A stretch of 64,000 nt of DNA, from contig NC_090784.1 in the NCBI RefSeq assembly GCF_040054535.1, positions 14,612,001 to 14,676,000 on the forward strand, written 5' to 3'. Shown piece after piece: positions 25,986 to 40,729 of the stretch. The first letter of the stretch is position 1; every line of letters starts with the position of its first letter. The DNA is from Antennarius striatus (Eukaryota > Chordata > Actinopteri > Lophiiformes > Antennariidae). The translations under genes and the position numbers were made by a program. The notes beneath the pieces were generated by a model that was not told the DNA's origin, did not search any database, and was given only the letters and a program-made list of their open reading frames with translations.

Positions 25986-26329
25986 GACCAGATAAATTCA
26001 GCAACCGGCAACTGATTAATGAAACGACTAGACCAAAGTGTAATCAAATGGATACGTCATTATGACTTGATTTTCGGTATTTTCGCAGCAGCGGTGATAT
26101 CATCTCCGCATCCTAATTGCTCGTTTGGCTGTTTAATGGCGGGGCTGATCGAGCCCCCACGACTCTGTGAGTAATCGGCTAATCAAACCCAAAATTAGCC
26201 AGATTAGTAGCCTTACAATTTAATCAGATAAACTCGATCATAATCCTCTTTGGAATCCAAACCTAGATGCTTGCCTGAGTAACTAATCTTCATATATTTT
26301 CAGCGGGTGTCCCGGATGAGGGAAATGGT

Positions 26330-26440
26330 TTCGCCCGGCATCGCTTCTTTCCCTCAGCCAGAGGAACGTCCAATCAGAAGCCGCTGCGCGCTGCCGTCAG
26401 GACCAATCAATCGAGCGTTCGCCCCAAAATCATAGACGGA
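26330..26440 (-). promoter_or_regulatory. frrs1l upstream CpG/CCAAT region
   Basis: GC-rich, CpG-bearing block 350-450 bases upstream of the ATG with two CCAAT boxes (26370-26374 and 26403-26407) and CGCTGCGCGCTGCCG. Its place upstream of the first coding exon suggests the core promoter; no transcription start can be read directly. Confidence 0.4.
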
Positions 26441-28633
26441 TTGATGATTTCAAAACTCTATTATGAGCTAAACTCTAAATTACATTTTATGCAATTACTC
26501 TTTGTCTTATCGAGTACGCACAAAATGTGTAGCTTCATTAGTTTGTTTGTTTTTTTTGTGGTGAAAATGAAACAAGGATACATTCAAAATTAAGTAATAC
26601 CACATTAATATTTACTTTTCTTCCTTAGACATGCTCTAATGTTGGTCAGATTTTATTTGTCCTAACTTAAAACTCAGTTTCATATCAGATGTACTTGCAA
26701 ACAGAAAAATTGTGTCTGTGTTCTGGGAGTTTAAGTAAATAAACTAACCAGTTGCCAGAGTAGTTGCCTCAGAATGGACCCAAGTCCTGACAAACAGGTG
26801 ATAAAACAGAATCAAATCAAAATTTAGCTTTTGTGTGATCTCTACGCATCATCACACTTCCTGAAGACTGAGGCCTTAAATGTTCTCAGGTCACCTAAAG
26901 GTCCAGAAGCTGCTAGAGTCAAAATGACTCTGGAGTGATAAGCCTGTCTTCGGTGGTCAGTGGAAAAAAATGCTTATAAATACTCTTTCTTAGTAAATAC
27001 CACAGTGTAGGTGTAATTTTGAATGAATGTGTTACCATAAAATGATTGTTCCCAAGCTTGACCAAGTTTTGTAAGGGGAAAAAAATGACAAGAGGAGATG
27101 TTTGGCAGAAGATTTAACAATACTTACCAGTTGTTAGAAACAATCAGCAATGAATGGAGTAGCAATAATGCAGCACATTGTAAAAAGACAGCAATCTGGG
27201 GGTTTTTCTGAAGAAAAACAGTGTAAAGCTTATTCCAAAATGAAATAATAACCCTGTACATAGACAACACATAAAATATTGTTAAATGCTGCTGGGGGTA
27301 TTTTCATCCATAATTGTTCATATAAATTAAGTTAAGCAAATTTTTAGGTCGATCCTTTCCTCTGATGTGAGACTATAAAAACCCCAGAAGTATAGATGAG
27401 AAAACTGAATAAGCAACATCCACAGCAATGACTAAACTAAGAGACTAGACAAAAATGGTTGGAGTGGTTGTTCACAGTCCTGCCACGTGGTGACGCTATA
27501 AAGCCGTGGTTTGAGCACCGAACCGGTTTACAGTCTCTGATTGCTCTCTATTTTATTCACTTTCGCTTTAATCCACTGTCCAATGAATGCTACTCATGCA
27601 GGGCTAAATGAGCTCATAATATAATGTGATATAATATTTCAGACTTCCACTGTCGAGTTTCTTGTTTATCCAATTTGTATTTGTTTCTTTGTTTGTTTTC
27701 GTTTTATTTACATGGAGTCATTAATATTTTTGTTAATTTACTTTCTCTCAGTTGAAGTGAAAGAAAAAAACTAAAGTTACAAGTTCCACACATAACATGA
27801 CAGAACATAGAATCCTGGTAAATTATGAATGCACTACTTCAGCTGAATAGAGAAGACATCTTTAGCATCTGTGGTCACTATTCATTTTAAAAAGACATGA
27901 TCTGAATTCAGTCAACATAATTTTGTAAACTTGTCTGGTGCTTTGACTTGTTATCAATTCATTCATTCGATGACTACTCACATTACTATAACACTGATGA
28001 CAAACTTAGCAAATACGTCACAAAAATTAAAATCTAAATTAAAATCTTTTTAAAAAATAAAGTCAATAGACACCTCAATGCAATACTGTACATGACTTTA
28101 AAATGGGCAGATTGTGCAGAATCTCCACTACTATATTTCACTTATTTACACACCTTTCTTTATAAACAGAGATGTTGGTTTAAGTATCTACTTCACGGTT
28201 AAAGTGTTCCAGTGTCCCGACAACTGCAAAGAATCCCAGGAAGGCTTTGCTGTTCCACGTCTATGTCCTGTAGGTGATGCTGTTGCTACGCAATCTGAGA
28301 CCTGTGAAGAGAAGGAAATGATAGTAGGATTTAAGGCTGACTGACATCCTTATATATTCTCACTTACAAAAGCACAACCAGACACACAGACTGACTTATT
28401 CAGAATACAAAATCCATGCTCTGATGAATGTATCCACAAAGTTCGAAAGAATCGAAGGAGCAACAGTAAAAATGTAAATATGCTGAATATGACTGTTTTT
28501 TTCATCTGGGTCCATTTCCATCCCATCAGGTGTTCATCCTTGCTTTTAACTTTCACGCTGAACTTTTTTCAAGCTGGGAGAAAATCTTTATTTGAATCTC
28601 AAACAGACATGATTTCTGTATCGTGCGTAAACA

Positions 28634-28636
<3 letters not shown>

Positions 28637-28708
<72 letters not shown>
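28637..28708. repeat. (GT)n microsatellite
   Basis: Perfect dinucleotide run of about 36 units. Confidence 0.95.
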
Positions 28709-28710
<2 letters not shown>

Positions 28711-31700
28711 ATAAAAGTGTGCGTAACCTTTAACCTTTCTCATCACACTGAGTTGCTTTCTGCGGACACCCATCAGCTTGATCAATCCCTCCTCTTGTTC
28801 TCCATCTGCCCATTATCTCTCGTTTATCCTCCTATTATTCCCACTTCTACCCAGACCATATCTGTCTCCCTCTCTCTCTCCCTCCCAATTACCATTCTGT
28901 GTAGGGGGCATTGCTTGCTGGGTAATGAGGGACTCTGGGCATACCAATCTTATCTTAATAGCCTTAAAGGGACACTCATTAACACAAACACTCACTCTGT
29001 CACACACACACACACGGATCCACACACATCTGTCCTCACACATCACAGAAATGGAGTGACAGAAGGAGAGAGGGAATGAGCAGGAGAAAGAGGCAGGAGA
29101 GAAGGAGTGAAGAGATGAGGAGAGGGTGAGGCAGGCAGGTGGGGTGAGGTGGGGGTTCTGGTAAATGTCAGCGGTGAGTCTCCTGGGTCTGAGAGATGAG
29201 TTGGTGACAGAGGAACAATGGTCACTGGATACATTCAGAATCACAGCTGCTGTGAATTCATGTCTGGATCTCAACTCTGCTTGTGGAGGCAGATCTAAAT
29301 ACAAACCCACACTTTCATAAAAATGTATGCCTGGTGCACATATGGACACCCACAAATAATTCTTTAATGTCACAGCAGGATCAGCAACAATGCAAATGGT
29401 GTCATTTAGACTGTAAGTGTATGACAATGTAGGAAAAATGAAAATTTAACACATTTAACCTCTACAAAATGGAGATATTCTACATTCCATCCGCTTCATT
29501 ATCAATTCACACATTGATATAATCTATTACTCGGTAAGGATGAAGGCATATTTATGAGGGATGCATTCCTTCCATACATTCATATTCACACATATGACCC
29601 TATATGTATTCTTTTACTAAATTAAATTTATATGTTTTTCCAGAAATGAATGGTAATAGTATTTTAACAGAATGACAATGAGACAATCCCACGAACAAAT
29701 TTAGATGTGTTTATAAATGTAAGCTCTCTATAAGACAGGCTTATGGAGGATAGCAGGTCAGCCTTCTCTTCCTGTACCGTAACACATTTGCAGAGGGATA
29801 ATTGTATTCCTTCCACGAACTTTAGAAATAAACCTGCAGGTTTTGCCGTATTTTGCCTTCCAAACTCAATGATGATACCACCCACCTTATTTCCAATCTG
29901 ACAGAGATTAGATCACTTATCGACTCAAAACCTGTTTTAACGCCAAGCTATTACCTCAGTCTCTAAGACCCTCACACACACAGACATTCATAAAGCAGAT
30001 CTGTGATCTCGCTGTGGGACACACCACCCCCAGGGTTTCATTTAGGACTTGTCAGAAATCACTTTACTCACAGAGGACAATAAGCACTATCGGCATGTTC
30101 CTTTGTTTGCAGAGCAAATACACCTTCTCTCTACTCCTCCCCTGCTTGCCTCTAGACACATATGTTTTGGGTGTTTTTAGAGACATTGCTATTTCAAAAA
30201 AAGCGTGTCTGTTTTTACATTATCTACACATAGTATTTGGTTTGTACATTTTTTTTGTTGGGCTGTCGATCTGTACCAAAGCACAAAATATACAATTATG
30301 CAGATGATATTTTATTTTTCAAGATGAGTCAACACAAATGAATCATCCATGAGCATGTATTAAATACCTTTTATTGCAATTATATACATAAGTGTGAACG
30401 CAACCACATCAAACATTCGTAGGAACACTTCCCGTTGACAAAAACCAAAATTTTTATGTAAACTCTCAATGCAACCTCAGACTTGGGATTGCTGTCATGT
30501 GAGTGACTCTTACAGGCTGTATTGACAGCTGACTTAAAGTGTTTGTTGTCAGTAGAATTATCCACTAAGCTGTGGCTCTTCTGTCTCCACAGAGGAGCAG
30601 ACTGGCCAGGACCTTAAGCAGTGATTATGGTGTTGGGCAGCGGGAGCTGGGGGCTGCACCGTCATTAGTCTGGTTAATCAGAGCCTTGCTCCAGGTTAAG
30701 CTCCGCATCCTCTAGAGACAGGCTGATGAGCTGAGAGCTGTGTCCAGCCTACAGTTCTTGAGTCTGGGCTCCAGTGGCTCCGTTGGCCTCTACCTGCTCC
30801 AGCCAGTAATCTATAACTCTCCCCTGGAGCACAGTAAGGAGGCTCAGCCTCCTGGACAACACTGACACACCATGCATGGTAATGAGACACACACAGAGTG
30901 GCATACTGTCACACATACCTGTGTGCACAAACCTACACTTCTCACTGCTGCAGTTAGCAATAATCAGTGAATTTGTAAGGGTTCGACTTGCAACAAGCTC
31001 AATTACACTCTAAATACAGTAAAAGCATTACCTGTTAGCAGTGACCTTGACTAAAGAAAATCTGTCAAGATCTAAATGCTTAACTACCCCTGTCCAGTGC
31101 TATAATAACTAGCTCAGCAGAATCAGTTTGTTACAACCCCAGGGACCATCGGCTTTTCAAATGGGAGCTACAGAGCCACAAATGCACTCATACACAAACA
31201 GAATCCCACAGGGCCATAAGGGTCTGGGCTCAGCAGGGGCCCTCCAAAGAGGTGTATCTGATCCAAGCCTACCATTGGCCAACCTCTGCTATCCAAGCTC
31301 CCCTGTGAGCTCATTAGCCCCAATCATAACCACTTCCCTATCTCTATATTACATGCTCCATTCATTGCCACCATGCCACACACAAATTACACTCTCCATC
31401 AGGATTGGACGGATAGTGTGTGCATCTGTGACTGCAAGAGTACATGGGAGCTTAAAGGACATGGAAGGTCAGAGAGCCCCACAAGACCCCAGTGGTTCCC
31501 TGTGGAGTTTGCAGAACCATGTAGAGAAGAAAAAAATAACCATGAGGCAAAACGAACGGAGGCAACCGGCGGTGAAAAGTAGGTAGAAGGTGGTTAAAAA
31601 GTGTGTTTCAGGGTGATAAAATGGACGAGCAGGTTTAAGTTTAGGGGCCCCTTTATTTCTCTTATGTGTTGCGTGACCCAGATGGGCGCCTTGGGAGATA

Positions 31701-31998
31701 AATACAAAGGAAGGGGAGCTAGAGAGAGCTAAAGAGGTTTTTCATTTAAAAAATGAATGTATCCTGCAGACACAGGAAGGACCCGAGAGAACCACAGAAT
31801 GGGATGAGACAACAAAGAGCCCCATCATCAATTTGGTGAATAGATCTGTCTATCTACCCCTTTTATCTTCCTCTGCTCTCATTTTTTCACCATCTCTTCC
31901 TCTCTTTATCAGCCTCTCATTGTACCATTAGCTGAACCTGTAGTCTTAATCAGAGGCTTGGCACAGACATCATCGTCATCCACTGTCCCTCTCACTCA

Positions 31999-32028
31999 AT
32001 CACACACACACACGTACACACACACACA

Positions 32029-32112
<84 letters not shown>
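31999..32112. repeat. (CA)n microsatellite
   Basis: CA run of about 110 bp with a few CG/TA/GA interruptions; partner of the inverted (TG)n array that starts at 32240. Confidence 0.95.
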
Positions 32113-32115
<3 letters not shown>

Positions 32116-32236
32116 CCTCTAAATAAACACATTTTAATGCAACACCAATCATGCCATTTACTCAATGAGCCCTCCTCCCATCCCTCTTGTAGCCAACAGC
32201 CCAAACATAACACATGGGACACCCATCTCTCTCCAT

Positions 32237-32355
<119 letters not shown>

Positions 32356-33122
32356 CCCGAGGGGATGGAGAGTGATTTTAACTCGGTAACCTGAATCACC
32401 TCTTATCCCAAATCTTCACTGGATGAATATTGTCCTCGCACACATACACACGCTTCAAAGCATGTCAGTGAGTGTGTATTGATAATGTCCATTAGCATAT
32501 TTATGATCATTGCCAGCCTCTTATTGTTTGTGTGCTCCATTAATCTTCATCTGCTGCCTGCCAACTGACAGCTCAATCTAACGTGCCATCACTGGGCACT
32601 GGGCACACACACTCATTAAGTTTGCATTGCTGTACATAAAGCATACTCACATAAACAGTTGAGGGGCTTTGTTTCACACGTGCAGACACACACACACACA
32701 CATCCAGGCAGACAGTGTGATTGACATTCACCCCTGTGAGTTTAATCACCAGAGGTTATCCTTCCCAGCTGTGTGGGGGTCTGCACAACTCCCTCTGCTC
32801 AGCACCATGGAGTTATACCCGATAGTGATTGTGAGTTCCTTCTGGGTCATGGATGGATGATGGTAATGTCTGATCAGGTTACAACAAGCCTGTCTCTATC
32901 TGTGCATCAGCTTGCTCTGCTGTATACTGTATTCCAACTCACCAGCCTCATTGTTAAAGAACCCTTCCTGAATTTTCCTGCTACATCCACGACAACCCCC
33001 AAAATACCTTTCAGTCAACATTTGTAGCAGAAACACACTTAGTGAGGTCAAAAGGCACAAAAATCAGAACAACACACTTGAGAGCAGCAGAATCACCCAC
33101 AATATTAAACTGTGTGGTTCTA

Positions 33123-33143
33123 TGTGTGTGTGTGTGTGTGTGT
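33123..33143. repeat. Short (GT)n microsatellite
   Basis: About ten GT units in the 26-38 kb spacer. Confidence 0.8.
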
Positions 33144-35239
33144 TTAATGTGACAACAGCATGTGTTTGCGTGTCCCAAGGTGAGCGCTTCTCTGATGTGA
33201 GCGCAAATGTTAATGTGTTTGTCTAAAGCCGGTGTGACTGACTGACTCACAGCTGATTACTGGGTGAAGGAGCGCTGGAAGAGAGCCAGGTTCAGTAGGA
33301 GGTCCGTTCTCCTGTTGCCTCTTCCTTTCTCTTCCCATTGCACCCCCCTACTCATCCTCCTCCCCCTGCTTTATCCTGCTGCTCCAGGAAGAGCAACCAG
33401 GGAGCCAGGATGTCTGTGTGTTCAGATGTAAGCCATAAGCCTACGTGGGACATGAATATAAGGAAGCAGATAAACAAAAACAGATTTTAACAGTTTAATT
33501 TTTTAAAATTTTAATAATTTAGCACATTGACATAGGTGGCTCATAGGTGGTTCGAAACATTAATGAGATTATTTTAATTCAATTTTGTTTTCGAGAGATA
33601 GATGTAAAAATCAATAATAATTTAAAGTCTACGTGTCAAAGACGGGAGAATTTTGATTTGTATCAATATTTTACTATTCCATTCTGACATTTATGTTAGT
33701 TGATTTCAATTTGACTTGTCCTGACCAATCGTGTACTTCACCATTCCATTATTTCTGATCTCAACCTAGCGGGCAACTTTTCTTGTATTTACTAATTCAA
33801 TAATTGAAAAAGGCCAGCTAGTTAGCTTCTATGCACAATGGAATTATTTGACCATTTCAGCTGGATGACATTTTTCTTGACATCCCGTCATACCACAAAT
33901 GCATCAGTAAATGGTGTATCCTCCATTCCACAGGTGCACTTTGGTTTATTGCTTTGATTAAGCACTATGGAAAGAGTCAACTACTTCAGAGTCAACTAAT
34001 ACAATATGTTTCCATGGAAATCCAGTCAGTATGTAACTCAAAGTGTCAAGAGGCACAGCTAGATAATGTGAGTGGTAAATATATAGCGTCTGTTGAAGCT
34101 AGTGTGTATGTTAAATATGATATGCACCAGGCAAGATGATCAGCATTGAGTATCACTTTAAAAATCATATTTACCTGGAAGTAACAAAAAAAAGAATTTG
34201 TAGAGAGTTCAAAATAACAAAGGCACAACTAGTTACTAAGATCAGTATATGTGAAAAGTTTGGAAAAGTTGGTTTAGTGTCCTAGATAAGAGCTAGACAA
34301 AATCTGATGGCCAGACAGAGATGAACAATGAACAGAGTTGTGGGATGAAAGGGTCCTGATCCACTTTAATGAAAAAATCAGCTCTTGGGGTCTTTCTCGT
34401 GCCAAGATCCACCCCTAAAACTGGTGTCATTAAAAAACGTATAGAGGATTTTGAGACATCTTACAAACAAGCAACAAGCAAACATGGGAGGTCACATGAC
34501 ATCTTGTTAACAGGTGATTCGCTGTCTCACAACCGAAACTGGGTGAAGGAGCATCAGCAACACACAACAGAAGCCCATCATTGCTTTGTGGAAACTTTGT
34601 GCTATCTCTTATCAGTATTTGTGTAGACCACTGTGTGTAAATCAGGTCTTTTGTTTATTCTCAGTGTTGTCTTGTGTTATTTCCATCCACCATCATCGCT
34701 GGCAGGCTTTCCTAAATAACATTTGAAATAAGACTCGGTGCATTTTATAGAGAAGTCTACTGTGACTTAAATGATGTCACATGTGTGAAATCTATGGTCT
34801 GATTTATATTTAAGCTATAAGATGGATTAAAACACAGCACAGAGGGTATAAAAACTCGTAATGCTTTTCTTTCCTGGTCCATAAAGCTGCTTTTATAGAG
34901 GCTATCTATAATATCCCACCATCACTGATTATAGAAGTTTTATTGTGATCTCCCACAGAGAAAAGAGTTTTATGTCACTTTAGTAAATCATTTCTTTCCT
35001 CTGCGACATCAGCTCCTGAGACTGTTTGTCTGTGTCAGTATAAGAGTTGTGTAGCGTTAACATTTATGATGTGTAAGCTAATATATTTGAATAGTTTATG
35101 AAAGCAGTAAAGAGTCAAATACATAATTTGCTAACATGTACCATGTAAAACAGCTCTTAAAGATGAGCTGTGAATACAAATGCACATTTTTCTATTGTCT
35201 AAGCATATTCTATCATTCATGAGCAGGAAGGCTCTCACT

Positions 35240-35288
35240 CTCTGTCTGTCTGTGTGTCTGTGTCCATCTGTCTGTCTCTCATTCTCTC

Positions 35289-35328
<40 letters not shown>

Positions 35329-35330
35329 AC
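35240..35330. repeat. (CT)n-rich low-complexity tract
   Basis: Imperfect CTGT/CTTT/CTCT run ending in a pure CT array. Confidence 0.85.
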
Positions 35331-36956
35331 ATACACACCAACTTTATCTAGTAAAATCCTGATGTCACTTGAGAAAAATGAGAAAATATATATGCCAAAA
35401 TATCACATGTAAGGTACTGTGAAACTATGATATTGGATCAAGGATTATATTTGAAAACCAGGTATGTAAAATGTTTTTTCTATTGATGAACATTAAAAAC
35501 TTTGTTCAATACAGTAAATTCATCTTTTCATGTTTGAATAGGAAAATTTTTTTTCAAAAACACACCAAAACTCTTTCTTTCATATATCCAGACTGGAACT
35601 GTAAATTTCACATTACTGTTAAGATACATTGAAATGATTTTATAGCCATGCTAATTTATACATATATTTATATTGTAGTGGTGTATATTATCATCTACAT
35701 GATACTTTTTGTCAAATGGATTGACTATTCAATGGATTAAATGTATTCAGGTCTAAACCAAACTAAAATAACTTCAAATGCAACACTAAGGGAAATACGA
35801 TTGCCAATAATAAACCCAAAAGATATTGTGGACTAGTTTAATTCTGATGGACTTGCTCTAAATAAATTGCCTCTTGATAAATATAGTACTAATTCAAAGG
35901 GTAACTCCTCAATTTCTGATACAGGCATAACTTCTGCCACACACCCTCAGCTTCTGAAATTAGATGGAAAGGAACGGTTCTGAGAAAATTGGGTTTGTTT
36001 CCATTTTAGTATGCATCATTAATGCTAAAAAGTCAAAAGATACAAGTCAGAAGTTTTATTGCCAACCTAAAACTTCAACGACCAATTAATTTCCTTTGTA
36101 ACTGCCACTACGTATTGTACTCCACCATAAACATCATTCTATATTTGCAGTCTGTTTAAATTTCTTGCACATTTCTCTGTTTCAAGGCAATGACTTCATG
36201 ACCTGGTTAGTGTACCGCAGGTCCAATTGATGCATTAATACTAACTGTGTTTCTCTCATCAGCAGCTTCATTTAGACCATGATTAACTCCCAATCATAAG
36301 CAGTGATTAAAAGTGAGAGTAAAAATATTCCATACATACTTAATATTCCACTAACAAGGAAACCAGCTCCCAAACTGCCAACAAAATAGATATATACCCA
36401 TAACACACATGCGCTCTCACATACATCTCCTTTTCCTCGCCTGAAAACACACACCTAAACATTTTACAGCTATCTCCCCCACACCCCACTGCTGGCTAGG
36501 TGGAATTAGAAAACCAACCCCGCGGTCTCATTAATTAATTAAACACCATGTGCCAGTGGCACCTGGGTACCGGTTATCACTGCAATTCAGACACACCATG
36601 ATCTCAATAACCACCCCACCACAGGGCACTGACAGAGGCAAGACGGGGGTGGAAGGAAAGGAAGAGACATCGATTCTTTCACAACTTTGACGTAAAGACA
36701 GTTTTCTGTAAAGAGCAAGACGGGAGGACATATAAAGTATTCAGACACCATCTCCCCATGTAGGCAGTAAAATGGGACACATTTACACATCCTGTGTGTT
36801 TTTGTCCTTGTCTTTCCATCTCTTTTAGGCCCTGCCCGGTGTTTTTTATCATCTTGCCTATTGGGGACCCTAAATCACTGTAACGCCCTCCTCATCATCC
36901 ACTCTTAATATCTCTGCATGAGGAAACGCCACAGTAACACACACGCACGGACACAC

Positions 36957-37098
<142 letters not shown>

Positions 37099-38583
37099 TC
37101 AGCTGCTTAATGCTTACCTTCTTGCAGCATTTTGCATTGTTTAAGCCATGGATTAATATTTTGTTTTGATTAATTTCTACTTTTTTACAGGAGATGACTA
37201 ATGCATGAATTCAAACTGTCAGGTTAGCAGTCAATTATAAATAAAAATCTATATTGCAATAATGAAAACTATATGTACATGTAAAACAATATAGGAAGGT
37301 GTTAGTGTATTTAAGATATGCTCTACATTCTCTGGAAATGGGTATTGTGCTATACTGAGGCCGATCCAGCATCAAATTTTTTTCATGTAAACACAAAAAA
37401 TAAAAATTACAATAATTTGTTCATAATAAGTGACTCAATTTGCATCATCCCAGATAAGTACAATTACAAGTACAATTTTTCAAAGAGAAAGTATAGAACT
37501 TATAATATCTGCTTCAAGAGAAGCTCGCTCATTTGGCAGCCTTTGACAAAAAAAAGATTAACAAATTCACAGACAGAAAAACAATGGCAGAGGATTAAAA
37601 GTACTCTGCATGTTATGTGCTGTGAAAAATGCCTGCAATCACTAATTAAATTTAAAACTCATTAAGATATCAAAATCGTACAATTTAGGGTTGCTTAAAA
37701 GAGAAAGGTGAATTCCGTTAGGAATGAGTTGTGAGGGAAACACAACCGTTGTGTATTTTATGACCTGTGTCCCATAGAGCTGACTTATAATAAATGGTCA
37801 TTAATTTTACATCTACATGAAGTTTCCAAACATTACAAGCATATCTTTTTTATGTACAGTTTTTAATGTTTGTTTTCTTACATTTATTTCTGAATGTTGT
37901 CACTGGGTCAGTAATGTTACTTAAAACAACAATAAATAAAGATTAATATTTTTAATCTTATTACTGAATGTGGAAGATGATGAACAACTTACACATTATT
38001 GAAAAGATGGCAACTACCGGACAAAATGACAGATATAAATGTAACTCAGATCATAGAGACCCTTGATTTTAAAATAATGCCTATATTTTTAATCTATTTG
38101 CACTCATCAAATGGACTTAGGTCTATCACTGTGATGTTGTAAATGCAAACCTCTCTTTTAAATTAAACCAAGGCCACCTGCACTAATTGGATCTATAGGG
38201 ACAAATAATTTTCATCTCAGAAAAACAAGCGTTATGGCTGTTGGTTTCTTTGCATTTCAGCTCTTCAGATTGACTCTGAAGAAATATCTGAATCAATACG
38301 AGAGGTGGGAATTAAAAACTCGATGTTGTTAACCCCATATTCTAAACAAACAGAAATATGAGAAAAACTGATCATTTCATAGCGTCTGTCTGAACTTGAC
38401 AGACTTATGTAGCTTATATGAGATTAATAGTTAACATATTAGGCTGCCTATCACCCTGAAACATTTACAGTCACCTACTATCTTCATCTAATGAAGGCAT
38501 TTCAAACTATTACACAACCTGCTTATAGCATTCTAATAACTGAATACGCATTCAGTATTGTGTGTTGACTTCAGCTCACAGCG

Positions 38584-39678
38584 ATGGATCATTGGACAAA
38601 CTGGAACAATTATTTTCCCCAAATGTCAAGTCGACAGGTGAGAATCTTTTTTTTATTTTTTATTTTTATCTTGATCCAGTTGTACATAGACATATCAGGA
38701 AGTCCTAACTCATGATACAAACTCATACTTTGAATGATTATTTAAACATGGAATTGACAATTCAATTAAATTTTTATTCAAAATTGTCATTAAGGCTGAT
38801 AATAGTCATGTACCTTCCTTCATGACCCTGATCTAATCATTTCCTTTTATAAATACAATATCTTCTTCAACATCACTTTTTATTTGAATTCAGCGAGGAA
38901 ATCAAAAGAAAGAAAGAAAGAATATCAATTGCTTCTCTCACGTTACTTCTTTTCCTTTAGCTTGATCAGAGTTTGTCCTCAGCACAGATTGGAGACTTAA
39001 TCGAGTTTGTGTATCCATGGTCAGGATTGTGTCTTTGGGGGGTTTATGTTGGAGACGGCCTTGTGATCCATTTTGGAGTGGGAGGTAATTATTATATTTG
39101 AAATTAAGACACAACAGGAACAGACATTCCATAACTTTTATTCTCTAACTAATTTTTCCCCTTGATTCAAAGATGAAAACATGACACAAAAAGCTTGTCG
39201 CAGCTTCTTCCAACAAATGGCTCCCAAATCAAAAGGTGACAGTGTTCTGAGGAAGACCCAGATCTGCATACAGCGCATTAATGAGATCAAGGTGCCTCCA
39301 GGAACGTGCATCAGGGTCAACAACAACAAGCACAACCTGGTTGCATCTCCACAGGAGATGATAAGGAACCGGTGTGACGTGTTTCTACACCAGGAGTTCA
39401 CATTCAACTTGATGAACTTCAACAGTGAACATTTTGCCACATTTGTTCGTTATGGCTGTGCCGTGTCCAACCTGGTAGGTTCCAAATTACCAACATAAAA
39501 AAACTAGTGCAGTGAAATAACATTTGACCATCCATCAGGCTGTAATCTAAATTATACATTACTATAATCTTTGTGTTTTTAGATTCCTTTTCAAAAAAAA
39601 AATGAAGTGCACAAGGAAACAACCCAAACTCTGCAGATGATAATGCAGCAGCGGCTGGAGACAGAAACTACCCTCTAG
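38584..39678 (+). CDS. LRAT/PLAAT-fold protein lacking catalytic Cys and first His (putative pseudoenzyme)
   Basis: Four exons: 38584-38637, 38961-39084, 39173-39474, 39583-39678; AG/GT borders, matching phases, 576 bases, 191 residues plus TAG. The fold is that of the NlpC/P60-related LRAT/PLAAT (HRASLS) family of thiol acyltransferases/phospholipases. Visible are GDLIEFVYPW (29-38), WGVYVGDGLVIHFG (44-57), RVNNNKHNLVASP and NSEHFATFVRYG. The family triad is His-His-Cys, in HWALYVGDG, VIHLAP and NCEHF. Here the first His is Leu43, the second is kept (His55) and the nucleophile Cys is Ser144 (AGT at 39424-39426). The C-terminal membrane anchor of PLAATs is absent; the tail is hydrophilic (NEVHKETTQTL). 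It converges on alg2. Which subfamily (PLAAT, LRAT or LRATD-like) I cannot settle. The intact frame and splice sites argue against a pseudogene. Confidence 0.85.
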
Positions 39679-39709
39679 TGTACGGCTGCCAACTTTGCTA
39701 ATAAGCAAA

Positions 39710-39715
39710 AATAAA
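39710..39715 (+). terminator. Polyadenylation signal of the LRAT-like gene
   Basis: AATAAA 32 bases after the TAG stop, a compact 3' UTR facing the convergent alg2 gene. Confidence 0.6.
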
Positions 39716-39930
39716 AGGCTTTTCCTGCTACATTGTCTGACAATGTTCCATTTAACAACTCGCAGCACAATCAAAATCTGTTCAATGAAAAGAAAAAAAG
39801 GATGTTAGAATAACGATGATGTTTCTGTGCTTCCATGCTTACTCACAAACCCGTGGCAAACTCTATTAAAGGCCAAAAAAAACTTACCAACAAAGAAGCC
39901 CCATAAGTCAGGAAACTATGTGTCCTCTTG

Positions 39931-39936
39931 TTTATT
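39931..39936 (-). terminator. alg2: Candidate alg2 polyadenylation signal
   Basis: TTTATT on the plus strand reads AATAAA on the minus strand, about 0.8 kb after the alg2 stop and about 250 bases past the end of the convergent LRAT-like gene. Confidence 0.3.
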
Positions 39937-40729
39937 AAGACTTCAGGAATGTCAATAAGAGCATTTCTATACTGTAGGAAGGCTGAAGAGGCCAGTGAGC
40001 AGACACAATGACCTTCTGCTATTCTCCTCGTTGATAATGACCCAGACAAAGACACACTGGCCATCAGCCAGACCTTTAATAAAGCCGAACACTCTCTATC
40101 ATCTACTAATAACCACCACACAGCAGCAAGAGTCATGGATAGGCCAGCATCTCCTGAATGTGAGGAGGGGAACAAAGATCTGGGCGGACAGGAAGCAGTG
40201 GAAAGCATCCTGTTTATCGATCTGGGACTGTTCGCTGCCTGGTGAGTGGCCATAGCAATGTTCGTGTTCCTCATCCCACAAACAAACATAAAGTAAAACA
40301 TTACTGTAGGAGAGAGGAAACAAAGCATACAGAGTAAAACAATTCACTCTAATAATCAATCCTTTAGTGAACACATTTTCTGCTGCAATGCACAGACACA
40401 CACACACACGCACACACACACACACGCACAGGCAGGGGTGGCATTTTTCCAGAGATAGAGTAGGTAAACTCGTTACTCTTTTCTTAATTGGTATAGAGAT
40501 TCCGTCCTTTTTTCCTTCACAGCAACCCCTCCAGGGGAATGCTGATTGATTGTCCTCATAATAACCCCCAACCTGACCTCGCTGCACATATACACATACA
40601 TCCTCTGTTAGCAGACACTCACTCCAACTCTCTGCAGACCCCAGTCAACCACAGACAATTTACAGTTCAGTAGAGATTCATTTTTCCACCATTTCACTGT
40701 TTGTCTCGTGCCTCTCCCCAGCTTTCTCA

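Noticed and set aside
28480-29427. Long open frames on both strands around 28.5-29.4 kb
   Set aside because: They are carried by the GT array and by CT/AG-rich low-complexity sequence.
31128-31586. 152-codon plus-strand frame
   Set aside because: No conserved domain recognised and no splice sites in register; likely chance frame in GC-balanced noncoding DNA.
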